DNA of 64,000 bases from G963708325 sp963708325 (GCA_963708325.1 OY970203.1:372001-436000); one strand, 5' to 3'; shown: positions 55,890-64,000, counted from the stretch's first letter. Notes: generated by a model not told the origin, from the sequence alone. Numbers and translations are program-made.

Positions 55890-56774
55890 TCAGAGGCCCG
55901 GGTCGACCGGCTCCGGCTGATCACCGGAGTAATCGTAGAACCCCCGGCCCGACTTACGCCCGAAGAAGCCGGCCGCGACCATCTTGCGCAGGGTCGGGGG
56001 GGCGGCGAAGCGGCGCTCGCGGTACTCGTCGAACATGATCTCGGCGATCGCCTTGGTCGTGTCGAGGCCGACGAAGTCGAGCAGGGTGAGCGGCCCCATC
56101 GGGTGGTTCGCGCCGGCCTTCATCGCCGTGTCGATCTGCTCGATCCCCCCCACGCCCTCCTCGTAGGCGCGGATCGCGTCGAGCATGTAGGGGACCAGCA
56201 GGCGGTTGACGATGAACCCCGTCTTGTCCTTGGCGTGGACGGTGGTCTTGCCGAGCTTCTCTCCCACCTCGAAGCCGGTCGCCAGCGCCTCTTCGCCGGT
56301 GGTCACCGTCTGGACGACCTCGAGAAGCGGCATCAGCTGGGCCGGATTGAAGAAATGCAGGCCGACGAAGCGATCGGGCCGCTCGGTCACGACCGCCTGG
56401 TCGACGACCGACAGCGACGACGTGTTGGTCGCGCACACGGTGTCGGGCTTCATCACCTCGTTCAGCTCGCGCCACATCTCGAGCTTCATCTGCAGGTCCT
56501 CGGTGATCGCCTCGACCACGAGGTCGCAGTCGGAGAAGTCGCCGTAGTGCAGCGTGCCCCGGATGCGGCCGCGGACGGCGTCGGCGTCCGCCTGCTCGGC
56601 CTTGCCCTTCTCGACCGCGCGGGCGAGCTGCTTCTCGATCTTGCCCAGGCCCTTGTCGAGCGTGTCCTGGTCGACCTCGCGGACCACCACGTCCCAGCCG
56701 GCCTGGGCGCAGATCTGGGCGATCCCGTGCCCCATCAGGCCGCAGCCCAGCACGCCGACAGTCTTGATCTCCAT
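55890..56774 (-). CDS. 3-hydroxybutyryl-CoA dehydrogenase
   Basis: 294 residues. The Rossmann motif is VGVLGCGLMGHGIAQICAQAGWDVVVREVD; later segments are VVEAITEDLQMKLEMWRELNEVM, CATNTSSLSVVDQA, RFVGLHFFNPAQLMPLLEVVQTVTT, HAKDKTGFIVNRLLVPYMLDAIR and NHPMGPLTLLDFVGLDTT. The catalytic His (GLHFFNP) and Glu are present. It would oxidise or reduce 3-hydroxyacyl-CoA with NAD(H). It opens an operon with DivIVA and carboxylase genes. Confidence 0.95.
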   Translation of the reverse strand: MEIKTVGVLGCGLMGHGIAQICAQAGWDVVVREVDQDTLDKGLGKIEKQLARAVEKGKAEQADADAVRGRIRGTLHYGDFSDCDLVVEAITEDLQMKLEMWRELNEVMKPDTVCATNTSSLSVVDQAVVTERPDRFVGLHFFNPAQLMPLLEVVQTVTTGEEALATGFEVGEKLGKTTVHAKDKTGFIVNRLLVPYMLDAIRAYEEGVGGIEQIDTAMKAGANHPMGPLTLLDFVGLDTTKAIAEIMFDEYRERRFAAPPTLRKMVAAGFFGRKSGRGFYDYSGDQPEPVDPGL

Positions 56775-56844
56775 CTGCCTAGAGCCTCCACCCTGGGTTC
56801 GATTTGCGGAAGCGGCAGCCTATACGCGGCGATATGCTCGCCGC

Positions 56845-57276
56845 ATGGCGAACCCGCTGGGGGGCGTGCAGATGGAGAAGTCCGCGGCCTTCGTGCGTGA
56901 CGTGATGAGCCCCGGGATCATCGTCATATCGGGCGACACGACCGTCGCCACGTGCGCGGCTGCGATGCACGAGCGCCGCACCCATGCCGTCCTGGTCGTC
57001 GATGACCGCACGCGCCAGCCGCTCGGCTGGGTCTTCCACCACGACATCCTCCACCACCTGCGCTCCGACCCGCTGACGACCGTCGCTGCCGACGTCGTCT
57101 CCCGGGAGCCCCTCTACATAGACCCCGAGGACTCCGTCGACGACGCCGCCGAGCGGATGGTCGACAACAACGTCAGCCACCTGCTGGTCGGCAAGTCGCC
57201 GGAGCGGATTCCCGAGGGCGTGGTCTCCAGCTGGGACCTCGTCGCGCATTACGCGCGGCCCGTGGGACGCCTCTAG
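56845..57276 (+). CDS. CBS-domain protein
   Basis: 143 residues with two CBS motifs: VRDVMSPGIIVISGDTTVATCAAAMHERRTHAVLVVDDRTRQPLGWVFHHDILHHL and AADVVSREPLYIDPEDSVDDAAERMVDNNVSHLLVGKSPERIPEGVVSSWDLV. Tandem CBS pairs bind adenine nucleotides and act as sensors. There is no partner domain. It is divergent from the dehydrogenase gene, with 70 bp between. Confidence 0.9.
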   Translation: MANPLGGVQMEKSAAFVRDVMSPGIIVISGDTTVATCAAAMHERRTHAVLVVDDRTRQPLGWVFHHDILHHLRSDPLTTVAADVVSREPLYIDPEDSVDDAAERMVDNNVSHLLVGKSPERIPEGVVSSWDLVAHYARPVGRL

Positions 57277-57319
57277 GCGGGCGCGGCCTGGCGCAACCGG
57301 GCCGGAGCCCGGCGTCCGA

Positions 57320-58741
57320 TCAGGCGGTGCGAAGCGCAGCCGCCTCTGCGTCGAGATCGACCGGCGCGCGCCTCCCCTGCTCGCCCAGCAGCAGCAGCTC
57401 GTCGATCGACTCGTCCACCCTCCGCGCGAGCGCGTCGGCGTCGGGCAGGGACTCCCGGTCGGCATAGAGGCCGAAGCAGGCACGGTCGCGAACCGTCGTC
57501 ATCCCGATCGAGAGGGCGTGACGATCGGAGATCGGGACGACCGGATAGGCCTCGGCCAGCTCGCAGCTGCGCATGTACAAGGGCTCGCGCGGGCCAGGGA
57601 TGTTGGAGATCGTCAGGTTGAACGCGCGCGGGCTGGCCAGGATGCGCGAGATCGCCGCCTGTATCGCCCGCGGCGCGTAGGTGATCGATTGCAGCACGGC
57701 GTCGGCGCCCTGGGGCTCGCCCGACCGCTTGCGCTCGGTGGTGGCGCTGTTCACCGCGCGCACGCGGCGAACCGGGTCGGGCTCGTCGCAGGGAAGGTCC
57801 ACGAAGATGAACGAGATCCGGTTGCCCAGATCGCCCGCCGCACCCTCGTCGCGCACGCTCACCGGCACCATCGTCTTCAGCCGCATCGGCGACTCGCCGC
57901 GGTCGCGAAGGAAGCGCCGCACGCCGCCCGCCGAGGCGGCCAGCACGACGTCGTTGATGGTCACCCCGAAGGCGGCTCGGATCCGCTTCAGATCGTCGAG
58001 CGGCCGCTCCACCAGGGCAAGGTGGCGCTTCGGCGAGATCCCCTCGTTGAAGGGGCGCACCGGCCGGGTCGGGCGGGCGGAGTTCGCGAGCGCCCGTGCC
58101 GCCCGCTCCGCCTCGCGGCCGAGCCTGGCGAGCCGTCGTGGCGACGCCGCGACCCGCGCCGCGATCTGCGTCAGCTCGAACTGCTCCGCCAACCGGTCGC
58201 CGACGGCGCGGCCGAGCAGCTCGAAGCGCCCGGCCCGCGGCTCCGGCTCCCACCGGTCGGGCTCGACCGCCGGCGGATCGGGCTCGGGGTCGAGCAGCAG
58301 CGAGGCAAGCTCGACTGCGGCGAGCCCGTCAACCATGCAGTGATGGGCCTTGCCGACCACCGCGATGCGGCCGTCGGAGAGACGGTTGGCGATCCGGATC
58401 TGCCAAAGCGGGCGATCGCGCGGCAGGGGCTCCGACATGCAGTCGTCTATCACCGCGGTCAGCCTGCGCCGTCGCGACTCGACCACCTGCCTGGAGATGT
58501 CGAAGGCCTCGTCGTCGGACCAGACCGGGCGATGGACGTCGAGCGGCACGGAAACGAGCCGCTGGCGATAGCGGGGCGCCCGGCCCATGCGGACGGCGAT
58601 GTGATCTCGAAGCTCGGCGAAGCTCGGTCGCGGGGCCGACGGCGGAGGCTCGAACAGCGCCGCCCAGCCGACGTGCATGTGGGCGGTCGGGCTCTCAACA
58701 GCCAGGAACGCATCGTCGAGAGGCGATAGGCGGGTGGACAT
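57320..58741 (-). CDS. wax ester synthase / diacylglycerol acyltransferase (WS/DGAT)
   Basis: 473 residues. It has the opening RLSPLDDAFLAVESPTAHMHVGWAALFE and the catalytic GKAHHCMVDGLAAVELASLLLD (HHxxxDG), followed by the C-terminal domain with FNLTISNIPGPREPLYM and VPISDRHALSIGMTTVRDRACFGLYADRESLPD. WS/DGAT enzymes make triacylglycerol or wax esters from acyl-CoA at the membrane. ATG 58741 has GGAGG 5 nt before it. Two related palindromes at 58787-58833 lie in its promoter region. Confidence 0.95.
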   Translation of the reverse strand: MSTRLSPLDDAFLAVESPTAHMHVGWAALFEPPPSAPRPSFAELRDHIAVRMGRAPRYRQRLVSVPLDVHRPVWSDDEAFDISRQVVESRRRRLTAVIDDCMSEPLPRDRPLWQIRIANRLSDGRIAVVGKAHHCMVDGLAAVELASLLLDPEPDPPAVEPDRWEPEPRAGRFELLGRAVGDRLAEQFELTQIAARVAASPRRLARLGREAERAARALANSARPTRPVRPFNEGISPKRHLALVERPLDDLKRIRAAFGVTINDVVLAASAGGVRRFLRDRGESPMRLKTMVPVSVRDEGAAGDLGNRISFIFVDLPCDEPDPVRRVRAVNSATTERKRSGEPQGADAVLQSITYAPRAIQAAISRILASPRAFNLTISNIPGPREPLYMRSCELAEAYPVVPISDRHALSIGMTTVRDRACFGLYADRESLPDADALARRVDESIDELLLLGEQGRRAPVDLDAEAAALRTA

Positions 58742-58786
58742 CACGGCCTCCTCATGGAGAGTGGGCGTGCCCCGGCACAGTCCAAC

Positions 58787-58833
58787 TGTTAGCGAACGCT
58801 AAACGAGGGTTGCCCGTTTGGCGATTGCCAAAC
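58787..58833 (-). promoter_or_regulatory. two related palindromes, candidate operators for the WS/DGAT gene
   Basis: Site 1, TTAGCG-AA-CGCTAA (58789-58802), and site 2, GTTTGGC-GATT-GCCAAAC (58816-58833), match at 12 of 18 positions when centred and share GCGA and AAAC ends. Centres are 29 bp apart, nearly three helical turns. They are 46-92 bp upstream of the start. The layout suggests two dimers of one TetR/GntR-like regulator. Confidence 0.5.
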
Positions 58834-58890
58834 ACGCATTTTGCGGAGCTTCCCCGGGCGCGGCCCTGACAAGCGGCAAGCGATCGTCCC

Positions 58891-59811
58891 TCAGCGTCGC
58901 CAGTCCACCGGCCCGGCGCGCAGCACGTGGGCGCCGAGCGAGCGGCCGAGCAGGCGCTGGACCTCGCCCGAGGCCTCGATCAGGGCGCCGAGGTCGATGC
59001 CGGTCTCGATCCCCATCTCGTGCAGCATCGAGACGAGGTCCTCGGTCGAGATGTTCCCGGTCGACCCCGGCGGCACGGGGCAGCCGCCCAGCTCGCCGAA
59101 CGAGCTCTCGAGCGAGGCCACGCCGGCCTCCAGCGCCGCCAGCACGTTGGCGAGGCCCTGACCGCGGGTGTTGTGGAAGTGGGCCGTCAGCTCGACGTCG
59201 GGCAGCCTTTCGCGGGCCGCCGGGAAGAACTCCGCCACCTGGCGCGGATTGGCCATCCCCGTGGTGTCTCCGAAGCCGACCTCGGCGCAGCCGGCCGCGG
59301 CGAGGCGCTCGGCGATCTCGAGCACCCGGTCGCGCGGCACCTCGCCCTCGTAGGGGCACCCGAACGACACCGCGATCACCCCCTCGCATCGCAGCCCGGC
59401 GCCGCGCGCCCCCTCGATCGTGCGCTCGAGGCCCAGCAGCGACTCGGCGATGGAGCGGTTGACGTTCTTTTGGTTGTGGGTCTCCGACGCCGAGAGGAAC
59501 AGGTTGACCTCGTCGAAACGGTCGCGCTGGCCCAGCGCGCGCTCCAGCCCGCGCTCGTTGGGGATCAGCACCGAGAAGGCGACGCTCTCGGGGCGGTCCA
59601 CCCGGGCCAGCACCTCCTCGGCGTCGGCGAGCTGGGGGATGACGTCCGGGCGAACGAAGGAGGTCACCTCGAGCCGCGACAGGCCGCTGCGGGCGAGCAT
59701 CCCGATAAGCCGCACCTTGTCGTCGGTGGCGATCACCTCGGGCTCGTTCTGAAACCCGTCGCGGGGCCCGACCTCGCGGATCTGCACGCGCTGCGGCGTC
59801 GAAGCGGTCAC
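58891..59811 (-). CDS. hydroxymethylglutaryl-CoA lyase-like protein
   Basis: 306 residues from a GTG at 59811, overlapping the thioesterase stop (GTGA). The TIM-barrel metal motifs IREVGPRDGFQNEP, SETHNQKNVNRSIAESL, VSFGCPYEGEVP, GFGDTTGMANPRQV, LTAHFHNTRGQGLANVLAALEAGV and ELGGCPVPPGSTGNISTEDLVSMLHEMG match HMG-CoA lyase. The catalytic Cys in GCPVPPGSTGN is present. It would split HMG-CoA to acetyl-CoA and acetoacetate in leucine breakdown, but related lyases use other branched substrates. Confidence 0.93.
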   Translation of the reverse strand: MTASTPQRVQIREVGPRDGFQNEPEVIATDDKVRLIGMLARSGLSRLEVTSFVRPDVIPQLADAEEVLARVDRPESVAFSVLIPNERGLERALGQRDRFDEVNLFLSASETHNQKNVNRSIAESLLGLERTIEGARGAGLRCEGVIAVSFGCPYEGEVPRDRVLEIAERLAAAGCAEVGFGDTTGMANPRQVAEFFPAARERLPDVELTAHFHNTRGQGLANVLAALEAGVASLESSFGELGGCPVPPGSTGNISTEDLVSMLHEMGIETGIDLGALIEASGEVQRLLGRSLGAHVLRAGPVDWRR

Positions 59812-60212
59812 TGCCGCAGCTGGCCCACGTCTATGACGCGGCGCTCGTGCGTGCCGACGCCGATCGTACGGTCCCCCTCGGTGACCTCGACGTCGAAGCG
59901 CAGCTTGCGGCCGTCGGCGACCTCGCGCAGCGTCGCCCGCACCTTGCAGGTCGCCCCCGCCGGCGAGGCCGCCACGTGCTTAATGCAGACCTCGAAGCCG
60001 ACCGTCGCCTTGCCCTCGGGAAGGTGCTCGAGCGAGAGGATCGCCGCCGTGCGCTCCATCATCGCCACCATTCCCGGAGTCGACAGGACGGCCGCCCCGA
60101 TCGAGCCGCCGACGTCGGTGACGAGGCGGTCCTCGACCGTGAACTCGTCACTGCGCTCGATCCCGGGCTCCAGGGTGCCGCCGCGGGTGAGGTCGTCGTA
60201 GGCGGCCGCCAT
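59808..60212 (-). CDS. FlK-like hotdog thioesterase
   Basis: 134 residues with VGGSIGAAVLSTPGMVAMMERTAAILSLEHLPEGKATVGFEVCIKHVAASPAGATCKV. The Thr (STPGM), Glu (MMERT) and His (IKHVA) of the fluoroacetyl-CoA thioesterase-type triad are present. It likely hydrolyses a short acyl-CoA. It lies 8 bp after the SDR gene and overlaps the lyase start by 4 bp, so the three form one operon. Confidence 0.85.
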   Translation of the reverse strand: MAAAYDDLTRGGTLEPGIERSDEFTVEDRLVTDVGGSIGAAVLSTPGMVAMMERTAAILSLEHLPEGKATVGFEVCIKHVAASPAGATCKVRATLREVADGRKLRFDVEVTEGDRTIGVGTHERRVIDVGQLRQ

Positions 60213-60220
60213 CAGATGAT

Positions 60221-60952
60221 CTAAACCATCCCCAGCCCGCCGGAGACCCCGAGGGTCTCGCCGGTGACGTAGGAGGCGTCGTCGGACGCGAGGAAGCAGA
60301 CGGCCGCCGCCACCTCGTCGGGCTCGCCGAGCCGGCGCATCTGGGTGGCGCCGCGCATCGTGTCGATGATCTTCGAGCCCAGCTCGCCGAGCTGCTCGGC
60401 GCGGCGGAGCAGCGGAGTGTCGATCGGGCCGGGCGCGATCGCGTTGGCCGTGATCCCGAAGCGGGCGTTCTCGCGGGCGATCGTCTTCGTGAAGGCGATC
60501 ACCCCGCCCTTTGCCGCCGAGTAGACGGCGGAGCCCTTCGAGCCGACGCGGCCCGCCTCGGAGGCGATGTTGACGATCCGGCCGTAGCCCGCCCGCTGCA
60601 TCCCGGGAAGGGCGGCGTGCGTGCAGGCGAGGACCCCGCCGAGGTTGACCGCCACCACCCGGCCCCACATCTCGGGGTCGGTGTCGGCGAAGAAGCCGAA
60701 CTCGTCGTCGCCGGCGTTGTTGACGAGAATCGCCGGGTCGGCGGCCTCCACGGCGGCGCGGGCCGAGTCCTGGTCGGTGACGTCGAGGGCCAGCGCCTCC
60801 CCGCCGGTCTCGGCGGCGACGGCCGCGGCGCCGTCGCGGTCGAGGTCGCCGACGAAGACCCGCGCCCCCTCGGCGGCGAGGCGGCGGGCGATCGCCGCGC
60901 CGATTCCGCCGGCCCCGCCCGTGACGAGCGCGTTTCTGCCCTCCAGCCTCAT
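60221..60952 (-). CDS. SDR family NAD(P)-dependent oxidoreductase (acyl-CoA type)
   Basis: 243 residues: VTGGAGGIGAAIARRLAAEGARVFVGDLD (an Asp after beta2 suggests NAD), ILVNNAGDDEFG, VNIASEAGRVGSKGSAVYSAAKGGVIAFTK (Ser-Tyr-Lys), APGPIDTPLL and FLASDDASYVTGETLGVSGG. It resembles 3-hydroxyacyl-CoA or 2-hydroxycyclohexanecarboxyl-CoA dehydrogenases. It opens a three-gene operon with a thioesterase and an HMG-CoA-lyase-like gene. It is divergent from npdG. Confidence 0.93.
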   Translation of the reverse strand: MRLEGRNALVTGGAGGIGAAIARRLAAEGARVFVGDLDRDGAAAVAAETGGEALALDVTDQDSARAAVEAADPAILVNNAGDDEFGFFADTDPEMWGRVVAVNLGGVLACTHAALPGMQRAGYGRIVNIASEAGRVGSKGSAVYSAAKGGVIAFTKTIARENARFGITANAIAPGPIDTPLLRRAEQLGELGSKIIDTMRGATQMRRLGEPDEVAAAVCFLASDDASYVTGETLGVSGGLGMV

Positions 60953-61027
60953 CGCGGAAGAGCATATGTATGCGAGCGCCGAAGACGCAGCGCGAGCCCC
61001 CGCGCGGGTGCGATCTAGACTGGCCCC

Positions 61028-61714
61028 GTGGCTGAGCCGATTCCGATCATCGGGGGGACGGGCGCGCTCGGGTTCGGCCTCGCGCTGCGCTGGGCGAAGG
61101 CCGGACGGGAGATCGCGATCGGGTCGCGCAGCCCGGAGCGCGCCGCCGAGGCGGCCGCTCGCGTCTCCGCCGCCGTTCCCGGCGCGGCGGTCGAGGGGCT
61201 GGTCAACGAGGAGGCGGCGACGCGCGGGCCGCTCGTCGTCCTCGCCGTGCCCTTCCGCGCCCAGTCGGAGAACCTCAACAACCTGAGGGAGCCGCTGCGC
61301 GAGGGCCAGCTGCTCGTCGACTGCACGGTCCCCACCGCGGCGGCGGTGGGCGGAAAGGCGATGCGGACGGTCGGCGTCTGGCAGGGATCGGCGGCGCAGC
61401 AGGCCCAGGAGATGGTCCCCGACGGGGTCACCGTGGTCGCCGCCTTTCACACCGTCGGCGCCAGCTTGCTCGCCGACCTCGAGCGGCCCCTGGACGAGGA
61501 CGTCCTGATCTGCGGCGACCGAAAGGTCGACAAGGCGCGCGTCGCCTCCCTGGTCGAGCTGGTCCCCGGCCTGCGGCCGGTCAACGCCGGCGCCCTGGAG
61601 GCCGCCCGGATCGTCGAGCAGCTGACGCCGCTGCTGATTTCGATCAACAGCCGCTACAAGTCGCACGCCGGAATCCGCGTCACGGGCCTGCCGGACGGAG
61701 ACCCTTGGGCGTAG
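61028..61714 (+). CDS. npdG: F420-dependent NADP reductase (NADPH:F420 oxidoreductase)
   Basis: 228 residues from a GTG at 61028: PIPIIGGTGALGFGLALRWAKAGREIAIGSRSPERA (NADP motif with Arg for 2'-phosphate), VVLAVPFRAQSENL, LLVDCTVPTAA, VVAAFHTVGASLL. This is the Fno/NpdG family, which moves hydride between F420 and NADP. It overlaps the start of cofD by 10 bp, forming one operon with F420 biosynthesis. Confidence 0.93.
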   Translation: MAEPIPIIGGTGALGFGLALRWAKAGREIAIGSRSPERAAEAAARVSAAVPGAAVEGLVNEEAATRGPLVVLAVPFRAQSENLNNLREPLREGQLLVDCTVPTAAAVGGKAMRTVGVWQGSAAQQAQEMVPDGVTVVAAFHTVGASLLADLERPLDEDVLICGDRKVDKARVASLVELVPGLRPVNAGALEAARIVEQLTPLLISINSRYKSHAGIRVTGLPDGDPWA

Positions 61715-62625
61715 TCGTCCTCGCCGGCGGCACCGGCGGGGCGAAGCTCGCCGCCGGGCTCGCGGACGTGCTCGCAGAGGATCTGGCGGTGGTCGCCAAC
61801 ACCGCCGACGACACCGATGTGCTCGGCATCCGCGTCTGCCCCGACCCGGACCTGATCACCTACTGGCTCGCCGGCGAGATCGACGAGGAGCGAGGATGGG
61901 GCATCGCCGGCGACGGCTTCGCCGCCTTCGAGCGGCTCGCCCGCCTCGGCGCGCCCGACTGGTTTCGGCTCTCCGACCGCGACCTGGCGACCTGCCTCTA
62001 CCGCACCTACTTCCTCGCCGAGGGGGGCACGCCGACGGCGGCGCAGGCCCAGATCGCCCGCTCGCTCGGGGTGCGGGCCACGGTGCTGCCGATGTGCGAC
62101 GAGCCCGTCCGCACCCGGGTGCGGACCGGCGACGGCTGGCGCAGCTTCCAGGAGTACCTGATCCTCGATCGCGCCCGCCCCGACGTCGACGAGATCTCGC
62201 TGGAGGGGGTCGAGCTGGCGCACGTGACCGAGCATGTGCTCGCGGCCCTCGCCGGCTCCGAGGCGATCGTGATCGGCCCCTCGAACCCGGTCGTGAGCAT
62301 CGGGCCGATCCTCACCGTTCCCGGCATGCGCGAGGCGATCGCCGAGGCGGACGCTCCGGTGGTGGCGGTGAGCCCGTTCGTGGCCGGGCGGGCGATCAAG
62401 GGCCCGACCGAGCTGTTCATGGCCGCCGTGGGCCGCCCAGCCACCGCCTCCGGGGTCGCCGACCTCTACGCGGGGCTGCTCGACGGGATCGTCGTCGACG
62501 AGGGCGACCCCGAGCCGCCCCCCGCGGGGCTGTCCGCGCTGGCCTGCCGGACGCTGATGAGCGACGCCGGCACGCGCCGCGCGCTCGCCGAGCGCGTGCT
62601 CGAGTTCGCGCGCTCGCTGGCGTGA
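61705..62625 (+). CDS. cofD: 2-phospho-L-lactate transferase (F420 biosynthesis)
   Basis: 306 residues from a TTG start (61705). VVVLAGGTGGAKLAAGLADVL, VVANTADDTDVLGIRVCPDPDLITYWLAG, FRLSDRDLATCLYRTYFLAEGGTP, MCDEPVRTRVRTGDGWRSFQEYLI and IVIGPSNPVVSIGPILTVPGMREAI are CofD hallmarks. It transfers the 2-phospholactate-type group from the GDP-linked donor to Fo. It overlaps npdG by 10 bp and cofC by 1 bp. Confidence 0.96.
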   Translation: MGVVVLAGGTGGAKLAAGLADVLAEDLAVVANTADDTDVLGIRVCPDPDLITYWLAGEIDEERGWGIAGDGFAAFERLARLGAPDWFRLSDRDLATCLYRTYFLAEGGTPTAAQAQIARSLGVRATVLPMCDEPVRTRVRTGDGWRSFQEYLILDRARPDVDEISLEGVELAHVTEHVLAALAGSEAIVIGPSNPVVSIGPILTVPGMREAIAEADAPVVAVSPFVAGRAIKGPTELFMAAVGRPATASGVADLYAGLLDGIVVDEGDPEPPPAGLSALACRTLMSDAGTRRALAERVLEFARSLA

Positions 62626-63293
62626 TGACCACCATGGCGGTCATCCCGGTCAAGCGCTTCGGCGCCGCGAAGCGGCGCCTCGGCGAGATGCCCGAGGCCG
62701 CCGCGCGAGAGGCGCTGGTCGCGGCCATGCTGGAGGACGTGCTGACGGCGGCCGGCGCCTGTGCGCGCCTCGACCGGGTGCTGGTGGTGACCGGGGATGA
62801 GCGCGCGGAGACGGCGGCGCGCGCCCACGGCGCGTCCGTGCTCGCCGACCCCGCCGACGCCGGGCATCCCGAGGCGGCGCTGATCGGGGTCCGCGCGGCG
62901 CTGGAGGGCGGCGCGAGGCGCGCGGCGCTCCTTCCCGGGGACTGCCCCCTGCTCGACCCCGCCGAGCTGGACGATCTGCTCGACGCGGCGCCGGATCCCG
63001 GCGCGGTCGTCGTCCCCGACCGTCACGGCACGGGCACGAACGCGCTCGTGCTCTCGCCTCCGGACGCGATCCGCCCGGCCTTCGGGCCGGGAAGCCGCGA
63101 GCGGCACCTGCGACTCGCCGCGCGGGCGGGCATGCCCGGCGTCGCGCAGCACGTGCAGTCGCTGGCCCTGGACGTCGACACCCCGGAGGACCTCGACGAG
63201 CTCCGCCGCGTGCTCGCGGCCGATCGCCTTCGCGCCCCGGCCACCGCTGCCGCGCTGGCGGCCGTCACCGCCGGCACGCCGCTCGGGCGATGA
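62625..63293 (+). CDS. cofC: 2-phospho-L-lactate guanylyltransferase (F420 biosynthesis)
   Basis: 222 residues: MAVIPVKRFGAAKRRLGEM (nucleotidyltransferase motif), VLVVTGDERAE, LLPGDCPLLDPAEL and VVVPDRHGTGTNALVLSPPDAI, FGPGSRERHL, LALDVDTPEDLDEL. It makes the GTP-activated donor used by CofD (phosphoenolpyruvate, in known actinobacterial systems). The Ser-Thr-Pro-Leu-rich C-terminus is not conserved. Confidence 0.94.
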   Translation: MTTMAVIPVKRFGAAKRRLGEMPEAAAREALVAAMLEDVLTAAGACARLDRVLVVTGDERAETAARAHGASVLADPADAGHPEAALIGVRAALEGGARRAALLPGDCPLLDPAELDDLLDAAPDPGAVVVPDRHGTGTNALVLSPPDAIRPAFGPGSRERHLRLAARAGMPGVAQHVQSLALDVDTPEDLDELRRVLAADRLRAPATAAALAAVTAGTPLGR

Positions 63294-64000
63294 GCGAGCT
63301 GCGGGTGATCCCGGTCGCGGGGCTGCCCGAGATCGGCGCCGGCGACGCGATCGGAGCGCTGATCGCCGCCGCGGCGGCGATCGAGCCCGGCGATGTCGTC
63401 ACGGTTTCCCAGAAGGTCGTCTCCAAGGCGGAGGGACGGACCCGCGAGCTCTCCCGCGTCGAGCCCGATGCCCGCGCCCGCGAGATCGCCGCGCGGGTGG
63501 GCAAGGACCCGGCCCTCGTCCAGCTCGTGCTGGAGGAGAGCGTTGCCGTGATCCGGGCCGAGCCGGGTGTGCTGGTGACGGAGACGCGCGGCGGCTGGAT
63601 CTGCGCCAACGCCGGTATCGACAACTCGAACGTGCCCGGCGACGGGCGGGTGACGCTGCTGCCGTCAGACGCGGATGAGTCGGCGCGCCGCATCCGAGCC
63701 GAGATCCTGGCCGACTCCGGGGTGACCGCGGGCGTCGTGATCGCAGACAGCTTCGGCCGCCCGTGGCGGCTGGGGCAGTTCGACGTGGCGATCGGCTGCG
63801 CCGGAATCGAGCCGCTGCGCGACGAGCGCGGCGGGCGCGACCGCGACGGCCGAGAGCTGACCGCGACGCTGGTTGCCGTCGCCGACGAGATCGCGGCGGC
63901 GGCCGATCTGGTGAGGAGGAAGGCTGACGGCGTCCCCGCCGTCGTCGTCCGCGGGCTCGGTCACCTCGTCGGCGAGGACGACGGCCCGGGCGGCGCCGCG
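63290..64000 (+). CDS. cofE: F420-0:gamma-glutamyl ligase, cut by the window end
   Basis: 237 residues visible from ATG 63290 (ATGA overlap with cofC). VVTVSQKVVSKAEGRTRELSRVEP, GGWICANAGIDNSNVPGDGRVTLLPSDADESARRIRAEI, VVIADSFGRPWRLGQFDVAIGCAGIEPLRDERGGRDRDG and VPAVVVRGLGHLVGEDDG are CofE motifs. It adds glutamates to F420-0. The end lies beyond the window, so whether a C-terminal FbiB-type reductase domain is fused cannot be seen. Confidence 0.93.
   Translation, partial: MSELRVIPVAGLPEIGAGDAIGALIAAAAAIEPGDVVTVSQKVVSKAEGRTRELSRVEPDARAREIAARVGKDPALVQLVLEESVAVIRAEPGVLVTETRGGWICANAGIDNSNVPGDGRVTLLPSDADESARRIRAEILADSGVTAGVVIADSFGRPWRLGQFDVAIGCAGIEPLRDERGGRDRDGRELTATLVAVADEIAAAADLVRRKADGVPAVVVRGLGHLVGEDDGPGGAA

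Overview
The window is a high-GC chromosomal stretch of an actinobacterium. Coenzyme F420 genes, a WS/DGAT acyltransferase, a DUF2277 protein, a DivIVA-type coiled-coil protein and frequent GTG/TTG starts with 4-bp stop/start overlaps fit the class Thermoleophilia (Solirubrobacterales-like) best. This placement is inferred from gene content, not from a marker gene. About 60 protein genes, five tRNA genes, one intact insertion sequence and a family of dispersed repeats can be supported.

Layout. 0-6.3 kb: an unusual cluster with an SDR oxidoreductase, an acidic-motif protein, a GT1 glycosyltransferase, an HPr-kinase-like P-loop protein and a nucleotidyltransferase-fold protein. 6.3-14 kb: an acyl-CoA carboxyltransferase, three secreted proteins of unknown role (one with a zincin motif), DUF2277 and a stand-alone 5'-3' exonuclease. 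14-16.6 kb: small genes including NTF2-like and DUF2294 proteins and some decayed ORFs. 16.7-21.6 kb: a signalling block with a diguanylate cyclase, an HD-GYP / STAS / RsbW-kinase operon and a divergent SpoIIE-type phosphatase whose N-terminal part is secreted and Gly-rich. 22-32.5 kb: an alpha/beta hydrolase, a GT2 enzyme, a TetR-ABC-FtsX operon with a leaderless-looking promoter, an ArsR-DUF2892-MMPL operon and a CPA1 antiporter.

32.5-42.7 kb is an accessory region rich in repeats. It holds an IS481-family element with a 6-bp target duplication at the stop codon of a peptidase-S74 surface protein, a mosaic delta-60/M23-like protein, a lipoprotein, a truncated reductase relic, an NTF2-like gene and a 951-residue secreted repeat protein with nearly identical 531-bp tandem repeats. 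Two 3' fragments of tRNA-Pro (one degenerate, one perfect over 53 bp) mark probable integration sites. Four of five copies of a roughly 50-100 bp dispersed repeat lie here, all in one orientation. 42.6-43.8 kb carries tRNA-Pro, -Gly, -Trp and -Leu, followed by a LAGLIDADG-type gene.

44.6-64 kb returns to core-like genes: SRAP protein, metallophosphatase, tRNA-Leu, M28 peptidase, acyl-CoA synthetase, a GGDEF/HD-GYP hybrid, a diiron protein, a 3-hydroxyacyl-CoA dehydrogenase / DivIVA / acyl-CoA carboxylase operon, a WS/DGAT gene behind a pair of related palindromes, an SDR / thioesterase / HMG-CoA-lyase-like operon and the F420 operon npdG-cofD-cofC-cofE, cut by the window end. The last 15 kb combine acyl-CoA activation, carboxylation, beta-oxidation-type steps and storage-lipid synthesis.
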